This document shows positions 49,905 through 62,445 of a stretch of 64,000 bases of DNA, in pieces; the first letter of the stretch is position 1; each line of letters starts with the position of its first letter. This DNA comes from Apostichopus japonicus (taxonomy: Eukaryota > Echinodermata > Holothuroidea > Aspidochirotida > Stichopodidae): the NCBI RefSeq assembly GCF_037975245.1, contig NC_092566.1:7792001-7856000 (forward strand). The letters run 5' to 3'. Both the position numbers and the translations under genes were made by a program. The notes beneath the pieces were generated by a model. The model did not search any database. It was not told the DNA's origin and saw only the letters and a list, made by a program, of their open reading frames with translations.

Positions 49905-51049
49905 TCACAAAATACCACTAAACAGTCAATTGAAAAATTCTTTGTCATACAAGATCCTATGTACAGAGGATGTGAGTTTGATATATTCTATAACAAATTC
50001 AGCAACTGGGACATCCCTTTAACTTGATACGGAAACCGACCGAAGGTTTGAAAATCGTTCATATTATTTACATAACAAGATTAATTATTCATACTCAGGT
50101 GAGTTTAAACAAACATCTTCCCAAGAGTGTATGACATTAATGCCAAAAAAGACTGACAAAACTGACAAATTTTTGGAAGTTTCTCCATTTTTTTTTACAT
50201 CAAACTTGTATTGCTATCTAGGTGACTTAACAATTACTACACTGTATATATACATTATACACAACTGAATGCACTTGAACTTTTAGGAATTCTTAAAAAG
50301 TACACCAAGGACCCAAAGAATTTCTTGTTTTGTTCTGTATCAACAACACAGTTTTACAAGAGGTTACAAAAACAGTACATGCTGCTTCAAACAAACATTA
50401 CATGGTATTCTCTTTGTTTTCCTTTCGGCCAAAGAAGTGGTAAGAAAAACAAATTTAAGGGATGGTGTACCACTGAACCAATCGTCCATCAAATATTGAC
50501 TCGAAAAAAAAAACCATTTCACACATTCTGGTCCTACTGTACAAAGGGTTACAGTGGGGAGGGTACAAACAACAAACTCCCTATTTAACTGCACAAGAGG
50601 TCACAATCCTTTCTTCGTTTATTGTGTATTAAGAATAAAAGATATACCAAAACTGTTCAATGAACTGTGTAAACAATACTACACACAGTTCAGTACTTGT
50701 ACTATATTTTGTATGGGGTTAAAAAAAAGAGCAAGAAAAGACTGACTTTTAATTTTGAGAGGCTTAAAAAGGCTTGGAAATAAGTAGGCTTTTTATATAA
50801 CTTTTAAAAGGTTAATCCTGAGAAGGAAAAAAAAAATCACTGATGAAAGAGAAATATAAGTTCTCATCAACGTGATGAAATTTGCAAACAATTTCTACAT
50901 GGCTCTCTCAGGATATTTGATAATTGAAATTACAGTCACAGCTTGTACCATAAGTGAACGTGAAGCAAACAGGTGTAATGTCATAATTGCACACTGACAA
51001 GCAAAACATTTTGTTTCCACCCAGATTTGTCATGCTGGCACTTCTCCTC

Positions 51050-51372
51050 TCACCCCCTGTCTCAACCTATCTCACCCCTCCCATCTCACCCCTTTCCCCT
51101 CTCACCCCCTGCCTCACCCCTCCCATGCCTCACTCCTTCCCATGCCTCACCCCTCCCCATGCCTCATCCCTCCCCATGCCTCACCCCTTCCCATGCCTCA
51201 CTCCTCCCCATGCCTCACCCCTCCCCATGCCTCACCCCTCCCATGCCTTCTCCCTCCCCATGCCTAACCCTTCCCCTGCCTCACCCCTCCCATCTCACCC
51301 CCTGCCTCACCCCTCCCCATGCCTCACCCCTCCCCATGCCTCATCCCTCCTCCCCCTGCCTCACCTGCTCCC
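51050..51372. repeat. C/T-rich 17-bp minisatellite
   Basis: Array of CTCACCCCTCCCCATGC units with variants. Two overlapping open frames (152 and 124 codons) run through it and are products of the repeat composition. Confidence 0.9.
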
Positions 51373-52859
51373 TCTGCCTGGAATTCCCTTTGTTTATATA
51401 AAACCGTCCAGTGTTCATCAACTGGGCACTTCTGACTTTAATTAAACCTTTGCAGGTTGATGATGTCTGTGGAGCACTGTTTCACTGTCATTTCCTTCTT
51501 CCGTTCCTAACAATTATCTCAATTAAGCAAGCAAGCATTTTTCAATTGATTGTCTTTTCATCTCATCCTGTGTTTGCTTTTTGTCATCGTCATAAAGCAA
51601 CCAAAATTTCATATTTTCAATTTTTAGGGACATGTTTTATTGCAACGGGGAAAATCCAAGCAATTTTTATACGTCTCATTTTGCCTCTTTTGAATTCATC
51701 ATTATAGGAATACATTATCATCTTTACAATGCAGAGTATTTGTTTAAATAGCTTTGTTGCTTGGGAGACGGCAGGTTGATGGGGAGGGGTTGATTGGGGG
51801 GGGTGTGAGGATTGAAGTTCTGTTGGAGAAAATTGATTGATTACTTCTCCAGTTTAGAAGCTTTGGAGAATTCAGTAGCTTCAACCACCAACAGCAACAA
51901 CTAACATGTCTCCACCATAACATACAGTATACACTCCAATACACCTAGCCAACAAAACTTGGACACATAACCTCACAAACCAATTTTCACGGGTCAACAC
52001 TGGCTTCCCATATCGTTGAAGATCCTACAGCTACTCTATGATTATCTTTTCCCACTTCTCACAAAGTCCAAACCACCCTATCCCCAAACACACTCCCCCC
52101 ACCCCCACCTTAACCCCACACATACACTCTATCAAAATCTTGCACCTTGACTGCTAATGAGAGCAGCTACAAATTCTTACACCTTGATGACAGAATTACC
52201 ACAGTTGAATAATCTGACACATATAATTAAACGCAAAGTCCAATTACCGTCCTTAACATGACCATCGCTGGACGTGACAGGTTATCGCACGCAAACTTTT
52301 GCTTTACAAATTAAATGACTAATTCACCCCCAAATTTTTTTGAACAGGTAAATTTTCTTCCATCTGTCCCTACAGCCTATCAAGCTCTGTGATACGTGAC
52401 AGCCACTACATAATTATAGCCCTCAACGTCTTATAGACTACAAGATTGCAGGTAGAGGAAGGAGAGAGGGGAATTTTTGCCATCGTTTTCGATGTGATCA
52501 TCATTTTATCGTGAAAAGGTAGCCTCCTCTGCTGACAATCACGATCTGCCTGCCTCTATCAGCGATCGACATCGTCAGCAGCAGCAGCGAAGGAGGAGGA
52601 AACTCTCCTTCGTCTGATTCCTATTAATCTGCCACTGTCACCACAGGACTTTTACGACCCGGCAATGATTTGTTAGCGGGTCAACCAGAGGCATGTTTAC
52701 GACAAGACACTCCTTCCCCCACAATGTGGGAAAAAGCAGCACGGTCTAACAGCCTTGTGGCGGAGATGCAAAAGCTGGGATTGTTTTCCTTGTGACTGCA
52801 GACAAGGAATGATGCATGGCATTGTTTGTTTTGGGGCTAGTTACTCCAAAAATTTTCAT

Positions 52860-52920
52860 CTCTCTCTCTCTCTCTCTTTTTTTGTCCTCTCTTTTTTTTC
52901 TTTCTTTCTATCTCTCTCTA
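52860..52920. repeat. CT-rich low-complexity tract
   Basis: CTCTCTCTCT run followed by T-rich and TTTCTTTC repeats. Confidence 0.85.
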
Positions 52921-55464
52921 ACCTGAACTATTTGAATCAAAAAAAGGAAAAGAGAACAGGGAGAAAAGCCGATGATGATTTACACGAAGTCATGACAACA
53001 GTGAAGATTATGGAGTGCTCTGAGAATAATTGATGAGTGTAAATCTAACACACAGTACACACAATGTTTAGCTATATATACCTAATCCGTCAAAAACCTA
53101 AGGAACGTATGTACAGTACAAGATAATATTGTGTAAAATCAGACAGAACTACAAATTATCAAAGGATATCTCTTTTGAGCGTAAGTTTTCTCCAAAATAA
53201 TTGTAAAAATCCTATTTTTCCCTTCTTTTCAAGACTAAGTCTAGTTTATTTTCAATTTTTTTTTTTCAAATTGAATTTGTTCACCCTCCCCCCCCCCCCT
53301 TTTCATAATTAGACAATTTCTTGCACATGATTAACTAGAGAAGCAAAACAATGAGCATGACATTATTAATATGAGAGCCTGTAATGCCAATTTCCTGCAG
53401 TGGATGTGTTAATTGCGACGAGGAATCTTTTAATTACATCAGCTGTAAATCCATAAAGCTACAGGTATGATAAATGAAAAACTGTGACATTTGCCAGGCA
53501 ATTAATGCTATGGACTACTTAATAAACTGGATTTAATTTAATCCTTCTCTGTATGAATATCAAATTCAAATTCTTGTCAACGTCATGCAAGTTTGGCAAT
53601 GCGTACCGGTACTAACAATACGTGAGTGGCATTTAGATAGGAGAAATTAAAAGGTCACTGCCAGGCATTGGATGGTTTTATATACAGTAAACTAACATTT
53701 AGTTTAGTCTAATCACCAAATAGCTGAAATTGTCAAATAATTAATTCCATAGCCTATCATTTGCTTCTCTCTGGGACTCTTTTAGTACTTCATCAAGACG
53801 GCTTTTATAAATATCGACCATTTTGGTAACTTTTGAACCAAGTTATCCATGTCTGGAAATACATTTTGGGTTACAGATTTTTGTGGTTTCAGCTACAGTA
53901 ATAAACCTTCGACTGTCGTTTCAAACTGTTTATTTTCCTTCGAAGACCAATTTTTACGAGGTCTCAAATGAAATTGCGGGATGAGAGCCCAGTAAAGTAA
54001 TTACACACTGACTGGCACCTCCAGTCATTCCCATGCCTTAATAAATTTTTAAAAGTTTACATTTGACTAAACATTAAGTTGAATCAATGCAAGATGTTTC
54101 CGTGATCATATTCCAAAAGCGTTACTTGAAAAAGGAAAAGCGTTCATTATTGTTTGATATTGGTGACATCTTTGTGTACCCCCAAAAACTGGCCGATTTA
54201 CCTGTACCTCGCTCCGATGGATTTGTTTTTGTAGCTGCCGGTTAAATTTGTACTGTTACGCAGATTTTAAATAGAAGCAGTAATAACTTGGTGGTTTACA
54301 GTTGTGAAGAGGCTTTTAATGTACTCGCCCGGTGGATTGTACTCATACTTGGGGAGGGGGGGGGAGGGGAGTGGAATTTATTATAATAGAAGCAATAAAT
54401 ATTTTTTTTTTTTTTTTTAATTTTCCTAAGGAATATGGAATACAATGGTTCCTGAGTACAAAAACTGCTATTTACAAACTATATTTGTACTGGCCAACTT
54501 TGCATTGCATGTTGCTATGAGATCCTGAGAAGATCATTCCCAGAGTAGTGCTGAATACTAATGCAGAGTTATGTACTCCTACTAGTTGTTACAGCCCTGG
54601 ACTAGCTCATACCCATACTCACTGTACATACCTAGGTGAAATTCTAATTTGCACACGTACTAATAATTTTGCACACGCACTAAATGCTTTTGCACAAGTA
54701 CTATTGTACAGGTGTGCATCTTGACATGAATACTGAAGCCGAGTGAAATCCTGATTCTTGTCTATTCTTTCTTTCTTTCTAAATATACATGTATATTCAT
54801 TTGCCCTCATGTTGCTCACAGACAGTAACATTATACAGATACCTGCTGAGGTTCTTGGCAGACTCGCCAGAATATGGAAACATGTATACATTTTGGCTGA
54901 ATATGACAAGAGATATACTGTTATTTTCACTAAAAAATAATACATCAGAGACATTCCAGTGATCCTGGCGTCATCCGTTTGGACGAAAAAGGCTAAAAAG
55001 TGTTTCCTTTTCTGGAGAAAGTTACGATCTATCTATTTGGGCGCTGACAGTCAAACATGGCTTGCACATGCAATAAAGTACGGAAGTCAAATATCAAAAC
55101 CACTAGTCAGGCTTCCATTAGTACAAACCCTGTGCAAATAAACAAAAGATGGGAGAGGACTGGGATCTAGCAAGTTTTCCAACCTCTGATGGGAGAGACT
55201 TGCAGCAGAAGACTAAGGAGGAGAGGCAAAGAGGAGGGGATTTAGTGTGCTGGTTAGAGGATGGCTTACCACTACCATTAGCAGTAATCTCAAAGGATAT
55301 CGTGTACAGAGTCTTCCATTATCCGGAGAGTACGAGGCGCAGTGTGACTGGAGACGACGGTTTTGTAATCTATTGCCAAATGGAATCGATACCAAAGTGG
55401 TTGTCCTACCCTTGAATGGCATGCTAAATTTTACTCTTGTTGACATAGCTCTCTGGGTTGTCTG

Positions 55465-55670
55465 GGAGAGGGATGAGAGGGGGAGATGGGGAGGGGATGA
55501 GGGGGAGGGATGAGAGGGGAGATGGGGAGGGGAGGGGGAGAGGGAGAGAGAGGGGGAGATGGATGGGGAGGAGGTAAGAGAGATGCTGGCAAGGAGTAAG
55601 ATGCTTGTGGAAAGATATAAGTGATAGGAGTGGGCAGGGGATGGGCAAGTTGTGGGCTTGGGAAGGGGAA
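55465..55670. repeat. GA-rich minisatellite-like tract
   Basis: Degenerate units of GAGAGGGGGAGATGGGGAGG. Long minus-strand open frames here (up to 155 codons) encode only serine/proline/leucine-rich runs and are not genes. Confidence 0.85.
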
Positions 55671-58600
55671 AAGATATCAATATGGCGGTCAGTAGAGTTA
55701 AAAAAAATTTAAAAAGTAAATTCTTTTCATTTTAAACAAAAATTTGCTACATTTTAACTATAAAACAAACACAAAAAATCTACTTTTTAAGGTTATCAAT
55801 AATCTCTACCCTCTCCATACCAAATTTAAAAGGCCTAGCAACAGACAATAACACGTTTGTTGAATTTAGAGCATAAATGACCATTCTTTAACTTTCCAGC
55901 AGATTCGGTAAGGGAGGGTGGGGGGGGGGGAGGGGAGGGAGGAATGCAGAGTACCTTTAACAGGCACATGTGAGGGTAAAATAAATCTATCAACCATTCT
56001 TCTCTATCAAACACACCAACAAAGCGATACTAAAATCAGTGTGTGTAATAAAAAAACCTAGAAGTTCTAACATAAACATGTGGGCAATTACAATTGCAGC
56101 GGGAAAAAAAGAATGTTCTTTGTTTTGTACTGACAAGTTGTCATTTGTTATCAATCTTTACCAATGCTTTGGTTTGAACATTAACTACAGAAGACTCCCT
56201 CTACCAGACAAGACAAATGTGTTTGGAAAAAATTCATGTTGATATCCAACAAAGGCCACATAGATACCATTCGCATAATTAATTGTGTCTAAATAAATTG
56301 TAGAAGGGCACATTTTCTCTGACAGTTAAGAAATTATGTAACTTAACTGGGAATGGGTAAAGCCCAGAGGGGTGTGTGAAAGGAGAGAGAAGAAGGTAAC
56401 ATAGAATAGGGGGAAGAGGGGGTGGGGTGGGAGGGAGAGAGGAAGGGAGATGTACTGTAATGTGTTCTTGTATCAAAAGTTTCCAAACTTGTGATATCTA
56501 GTTGTTTCTGCAGACAAATCAAATTTGATATTCAATATACGTAACTTGAATCAAAGTTAAGGGTGACCAACAACTGATCAGGCCTAACTTCAGTTGTCTT
56601 GGAAAACACCACGCTCTGTACTACGTAAGTAATCTATTTAAAAGTATGATTAGTCAATTTCAATATTACTTTCCACATAAAATTTCCATAACTATTTCAT
56701 TTTGTTATGAATTCAGATATATGCTCAGTAAATTTTGGCACTGAATTGGATAATAGTTACTTTTGATCAGTGGCAGTCTTCAATATGTAGGCTTCTGTAC
56801 ACATATGCATTAATAAAAAAGACAATAAAAACATTAAAAAAAAATACAAGAAAAACACAATCAGGCCCACATATTGTAAATCACATGAAAGCTTTCATTC
56901 ATCGGACCATACATGTACTGTCCGCACATATTATCAGCGTCGGTCTCGTTCTAAACACGCAGGACACAACAGAACTGCAAACATGCTAAGCAAAGCTCAT
57001 TCTGTCTCCATACCCCAGTCGAAAACACATGTCAGGTTTAATCATTTTCAGCAAGTTTATGGATGATCTCGATTTTGTAATATTAGTATCAAACTCTTGC
57101 ACATTCATTTCAATTCTGCATTCATCATATATATATTTATATTGTACAACATCAATTGATTACACAAGGTTTTTTTTTTTTTTTTTTCCAGTGTGGGGGT
57201 GAATGATAGAATACAAATACACATGGATATCATACTCTATGTGATTAATCATAGCTCTCGCTCTGATGTTAAACTTTACTCTAGACTAGTCCTTTAGCAT
57301 TAATGTAAACACGGCATGTGACGACTCATGGCGAAGAGAGCACCTGCCCAAATATGCAGCTATGTAAATTCCGTTAATCAACTATTGCAAACACTTACGT
57401 ACTACGACTTTGCTCTCTGGGTGACATTGTCTGGACTTGTATTTATACATACATACATACACACATATGTGTCGTCTCTGTTGTGTATGTACAGTATTCC
57501 CACCACCATCACATTCAGCCAATATGGTGTCTCCTTGCTATCGATTCTTGCCTTTCCTTAAGGGCTTCTCAGAATCTAATCCTATTTCAAAAATTTAAGC
57601 AATGGCCGAGTCTTTTGAAAACAAATTCTCCCTCAAGTTTGAGAATTAAATTACAGTTTCGGATCACAGTTGGTTTTACGCAACCAAAGCAAACTGTGAC
57701 ATAGTGATTGTGGTAAAATTAGAAGCGTCGAGAACCGGAGGTTTTCTTAAAAAAAAACGTGGTGGTATACATGTGTGTCTGCAATTGTGCTGAACGTACT
57801 CCTTGGGTAAAAATTTGGTTTCAAAAGTTTGTGCATTTAATTCATATTACACTATTTCAGAATGACTCAATTAGGCATCATTTTTAAGTTTGATATAAAA
57901 AATAAAAAACTCCTAGCAGCTCAGAATGTACATTTCAATACCGAGTGCTTGTAATTGCTCACGGTACTGTAGTATGACCCCTTAAAACAACTGAGGGATT
58001 TATCAAGCAACAGTGGCTAGACTATCCCACAGGTAAGTTTAGTGCACAGCCCCATTAAGAAGTCAATTTCTCCTCCCAAGCAACAGGAAGATCATTAACA
58101 AAATAAATAGACTTAAAGAAATTGATGAACTAATCACCAGGTTAATTAACACTTGGATCAAAAGAGAATTTTTTAACTTTATACACTTTGCACTGACCAC
58201 TGTTTAAAAAGCAGCTTGAGAGAATTTGGTAAAAAGTCAAATATCACCATTAAAAATTGTTTTTGTAAAGAAACAAAACAAAATAATTAGATTTGGAGTG
58301 CCACTAATGTACATGGAGGTTTCTACATTACCTCTAATACCGGCAAAACCTCGGCAAAATATTGCAGTTTTTTAAAAGCAAATATTGATAATCATAAACC
58401 GTATCTGTGTATTTTCATATTATAGCTCTACTGTAGACCAGCTAAGAACAGTGGGCGTTCATATTTTCAGACCGGCAGCGGCAACCAGTATAAACAATTT
58501 TAGATGTTGTCATTTTTTTATTTTCTGAGCGAAAGTATTAGGTCATTGGGCTACAGTAGGTCAGGAGTTGGAATCACTTAACCACTTGAATTGATGGTCG

Positions 58601-59873
58601 ACTAATTAAAACAAAAGTCCTCGTTCAGGAATAAAACTATGTACTTAATATCTTCATTGTTCCTATATTCCTTTTCAAAACATAGCACGGTTCAACCTGG
58701 GAAACACCCTACGTTATGGCCAAGACAGGACTTCCGGACGGAACTAAATTACGACGAGATCACTCCCGACTAAATCCTCGGTTTCCTTCCTGAGCTAAAG
58801 AGAAGAAACGATTGACAACATAAAAAACTCGGACCATTAACTTTCAGTCTCCTTTTTCTTCGAAAGGTAATGAGCCGTTCACATAAATATTATGAAGAAA
58901 AATACACCTGGTTGTCAAGTCTTGCCCATCACCGCCGGCGAGGAAGAGAAAACTTTTAACAAATCATTTCGTAGATTCTTCATCTTTATTTTTAGAAACA
59001 TTTCACGAATGTTTCAGACAGGTTAAAGATATTCCTTCCAGACTTCCCTCTGTTAATTTTACAGAGTTAATGGATGGTGACCGAAGAAACCCTCCCCCCA
59101 GAAGGATACAAAGAGCAATATGGGCCGTTAAGAAAATAGTCGGCATTCTACGGCTTATTAGCAGACTACGCCATGGTCTCGTCGGTAACAGCACATTTGA
59201 AAAAACCCATTTGCCACACAAATGTAGTCATTTGATCTGAAACATATTTGTTAAAAGACAGACCAGATAGTATTTCTGTAAGCATTTCGAGAGATAAGAA
59301 CCTGACACACATGTGCCACGACAATGCAAGAGGTTTTCCACTATCAGATTTAATGTTATTATAACAGATGGCTCTGATTACAGACTTGCATGAGAAATGA
59401 TCATGTTTCCAGTTGGATTTGTTCCACCATTTTGTTCTTGGTCCCTACAATTTGCAGAACTTTGGGAATTTTATAAAACTCCAAAGTGTTAGAAAGTTTC
59501 AGTAAATAAGACCTGATGCAGACAAACAGGGCAAAATGTCTGTAAATGTATGCTTAGGACATGAATGTAAGATGTAAAGTCAAATAAATTCCCCACTCTT
59601 TTAAAACATTCCATACCTGTGTGCCTGAATGCATTCACACTAAAAACCCTCCAAATTTGAAAAAACTCATATTTTCATCATACAACATGATATGAAGATG
59701 TGGTTTTGATGTGCAGAAATGAGAAAACTTCCAGGAAACATTGTAATTTTAAGCAATCGACTTCTGCCACCGGAATATCCCTTTAAGAACTCTTATGTTT
59801 TATGGTTGATACTGAAGACACTTGTCAAATATTTCCAGAGTTTCAGAAAACTATCAGTGACCCAGTTTTGTAA

Positions 59874-60744
59874 AGTGTTTGTGTTGGCAACCTATTAAAT
59901 GCAAATATTATAATTTCATATGTCACAAATGGAACAATATTACAAACTCTAGGTCAAAAGGTCTCTAAAGTTTGATCTGGACATGGGATGTTGTATCTTG
60001 ATTCCATTCAATAGAGAGACAAAGCAAATAAAACAACAATATTTGTACAATAATAATGTTCATGAAAAGATATTTGTGATTTCCTTCCCTACAGTATTTG
60101 TGGTTCAAGACACTCCTCAGGTTCACCAAGAAACTCAAGTTCTTTTTAAACAAACTGCTTTACATCTACTTCTGCAAACAGCCCTTATAAATAATTGTAT
60201 TAATGTTAGAGGGCACTGACATTTTAAAAATTTCAAAGTGAAAAAGAGGATAATTTTTAAAAAACTTTATAAGACTTATGAATGGCAGGCTCTTGTATTG
60301 ATTGCTCAGTTTTAAATATTCTGTGACATTTCCAAATATTTTCAGCTTCTGTCTGGAGTCATTCTTGAATGCTGCCTGTCAAGTGCTACATAATATAAAC
60401 TTACTAACATTCCGAATACATGTAAGCATCCTGTTTTTGTAAATTTGCGGTCGACTATGGCATGTTGTGTACCTTTAAAATATATCACATGTAATATTGG
60501 GTATAGTTTTATAACATTAGATTTCGATTTTGATTTATTTTAAACTGGTCAGTATAAATATAAAATATTTATAAATAGGCGTACATCAAAAAAACAGTTC
60601 TTGTTAAGATTAAACAAATGATATGGTAAATGGTAAGTGAAAGAAATAAGATTGTTAAATGGTTTAAACATAGAATGATGAAACAGTCATTACTGAAACT
60701 ATAATAAAGGTTCTAGACTATCAAATTGTATAAACATTGCTGCA
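59874..60744. repeat. Tandem segmental duplication, left unit
   Basis: About 871 bp, from AGTGTTTGTGTTGGCAACC to AAACATTGCTGCA. It is followed within a few bases by a second copy with only scattered differences. No gene is seen in it. The open frames repeated in both units are not recognisable. Confidence 0.93.
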
Positions 60745-60749
60745 GTGTT

Positions 60750-61617
60750 TGTGTTTGTGTTGGCAACCTATTAAATGCAAATATTATAATTTCATATGTC
60801 ACAAATGGAACAATATTACAAACTCTAGGTCAAAAGGTCTCTAAAGTTTGATCTGGACATGGGATGTTGTATCTTGATTCCATTCAATAGAGAGACAAAG
60901 CAAATACAACAACAATATTTGTACAATAATAATGTTCATGAAAAGATATTTGTGATTTCCTTCCCTACAGTATTTGTGGTTCAAGACACTCCTCAGGTTC
61001 ACCAAGAAACTGAAGTTCTTTTTAACAAACTGCTTTACATCTACTTCTGACAAATAGCCCTCATAAATAATTGTATTAAAGTTAGAGGGCACTGACATTT
61101 TAAAAATTTCAAAGTGAAAAAGAGGAAAATTTTCAATTTTTTTTTTAAGAATTATGAATGGCAGGCTCTTGTATTGATTGCTCAGTTTTAAATATTCTGT
61201 GACATTTCCAAATATTTTCAGCTTCTGTCTGGAGTCATTCTTGAATGCTGCCTGTCAAGTGCTACATAATATAAACTTACTTACATTCCGAATGTAAGCA
61301 TCCTGTTTTTGTAAATTTGCGGTCGACTATGGCATGTTGTGTACATTTAAAATATATCACATGTAATATTGGGTATAGTTTTATAACATTAGATTTCGAT
61401 TTCGGTTTATTTTAAACTGGTCAGTATAAATATAAAATATTTATAAATAGGCGTACATCAAAAAAACAGTTCTTGTTAAGATTAAACAAATGATATGGTA
61501 AATGGGTAAGTGAAAGAAATAAGATTGTTAAATGGTTTAAACATAAAATGATGAAATAGTCATTACTGAAACTATAATAAAGGTTCTAAACTATCAAATT
61601 ATATAAACATTGCTGCA
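60750..61617. repeat. Tandem segmental duplication, right unit
   Basis: The second copy, about 868 bp. Differences from the left unit are a few substitutions, short indels in a T run near 61137 and the loss of ACATGT near 61289. Confidence 0.93.
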
Positions 61618-62374
61618 CGGTAGATCACATAACATACAGCAGGCAGCTAAAATGATTGCAATTCAGTAAATCCAGGTACAGCTTACAAAAACTATAGAAA
61701 TGTCTATGCCCGTCACATGCGCAAGGGAGAATGATTACTAGCGAACCATTTACAGTCCCAGTCAATATTTCCATTGGCAATTCAAGTTTCCAATAAACCT
61801 GACAAAGCTGGAGTAATCCTATTACCTAACTACCAGTCTCAAAGGATTTCCTTAGATACTACTAAAGCCGGCCTTTTTTACTACTCTGCTTGATCCCATT
61901 ATCCAAGTGCCCTATAAATACCCCTGGTGCCCTCTGACAAAAACCACAAAAAGTTTTTTAAGTAAAGTACAGTAAACAAGGCTTTCACTTGCCACACAAA
62001 ATAAGAATGTGGAATTTATAAAGAGTTGTGATGAAGTTGTATGGTACACCCCATAGAGGATAATGAATGAATGGGGGGCTTTATGGTTAGAACACTCTAC
62101 ACTTGACCGGCTTTATGAGTGCAAAAGTTTGGCTGATGGTTGCTACAGGCCACTATTTTTAAAGCAATTTTATATATAAGATGTCGACGAGAACTGGCTA
62201 AAATTGATACACTTTAAACTCAGTTTAAAGAAGGCAAAAAATTAGTTAATTTTCGGGAATTATTTCAACCATTTACCGTAATCATACCGTAAAGCTTAAA
62301 GCATGCACAGTGTAGTTTGGGAAATGTTTTCCTTGTGTTCGAGTATTTCCAGGCTAAAATCTATCTCATCCTGG

Positions 62375-62445
62375 CGAAATCTGATCAAACCATCGACGAC
62401 ACAGTTGAAGGACAGAACTGCTTAACCACTGAGCAACGTGATAGA
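62375..62445 (-). repeat. Possible tRNA-derived SINE head
   Basis: On the minus strand TTGCTCAGTGGTTAAGC looks like an A box. About 30 bases on, GGTTTGATCA looks like a degenerate B box. No clear tail or duplication is seen, so the call is tentative. Confidence 0.35.

Noticed and set aside
50987-51445. 152-codon proline/serine-rich frame
   Set aside because: Two overlapping frames run through a CT-rich 17-bp minisatellite. The content is repeat composition only.
55213-55680. 155-codon minus-strand frame, longest in the window
   Set aside because: It mostly lies in a GA-rich tract and gives S/P/L runs. No domain is seen.
59965-61098. Paired frames that look like two paralogous small genes
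   Set aside because: They are copies created by the tandem duplication. The sequence is AT-rich with no recognisable domain or splice context.
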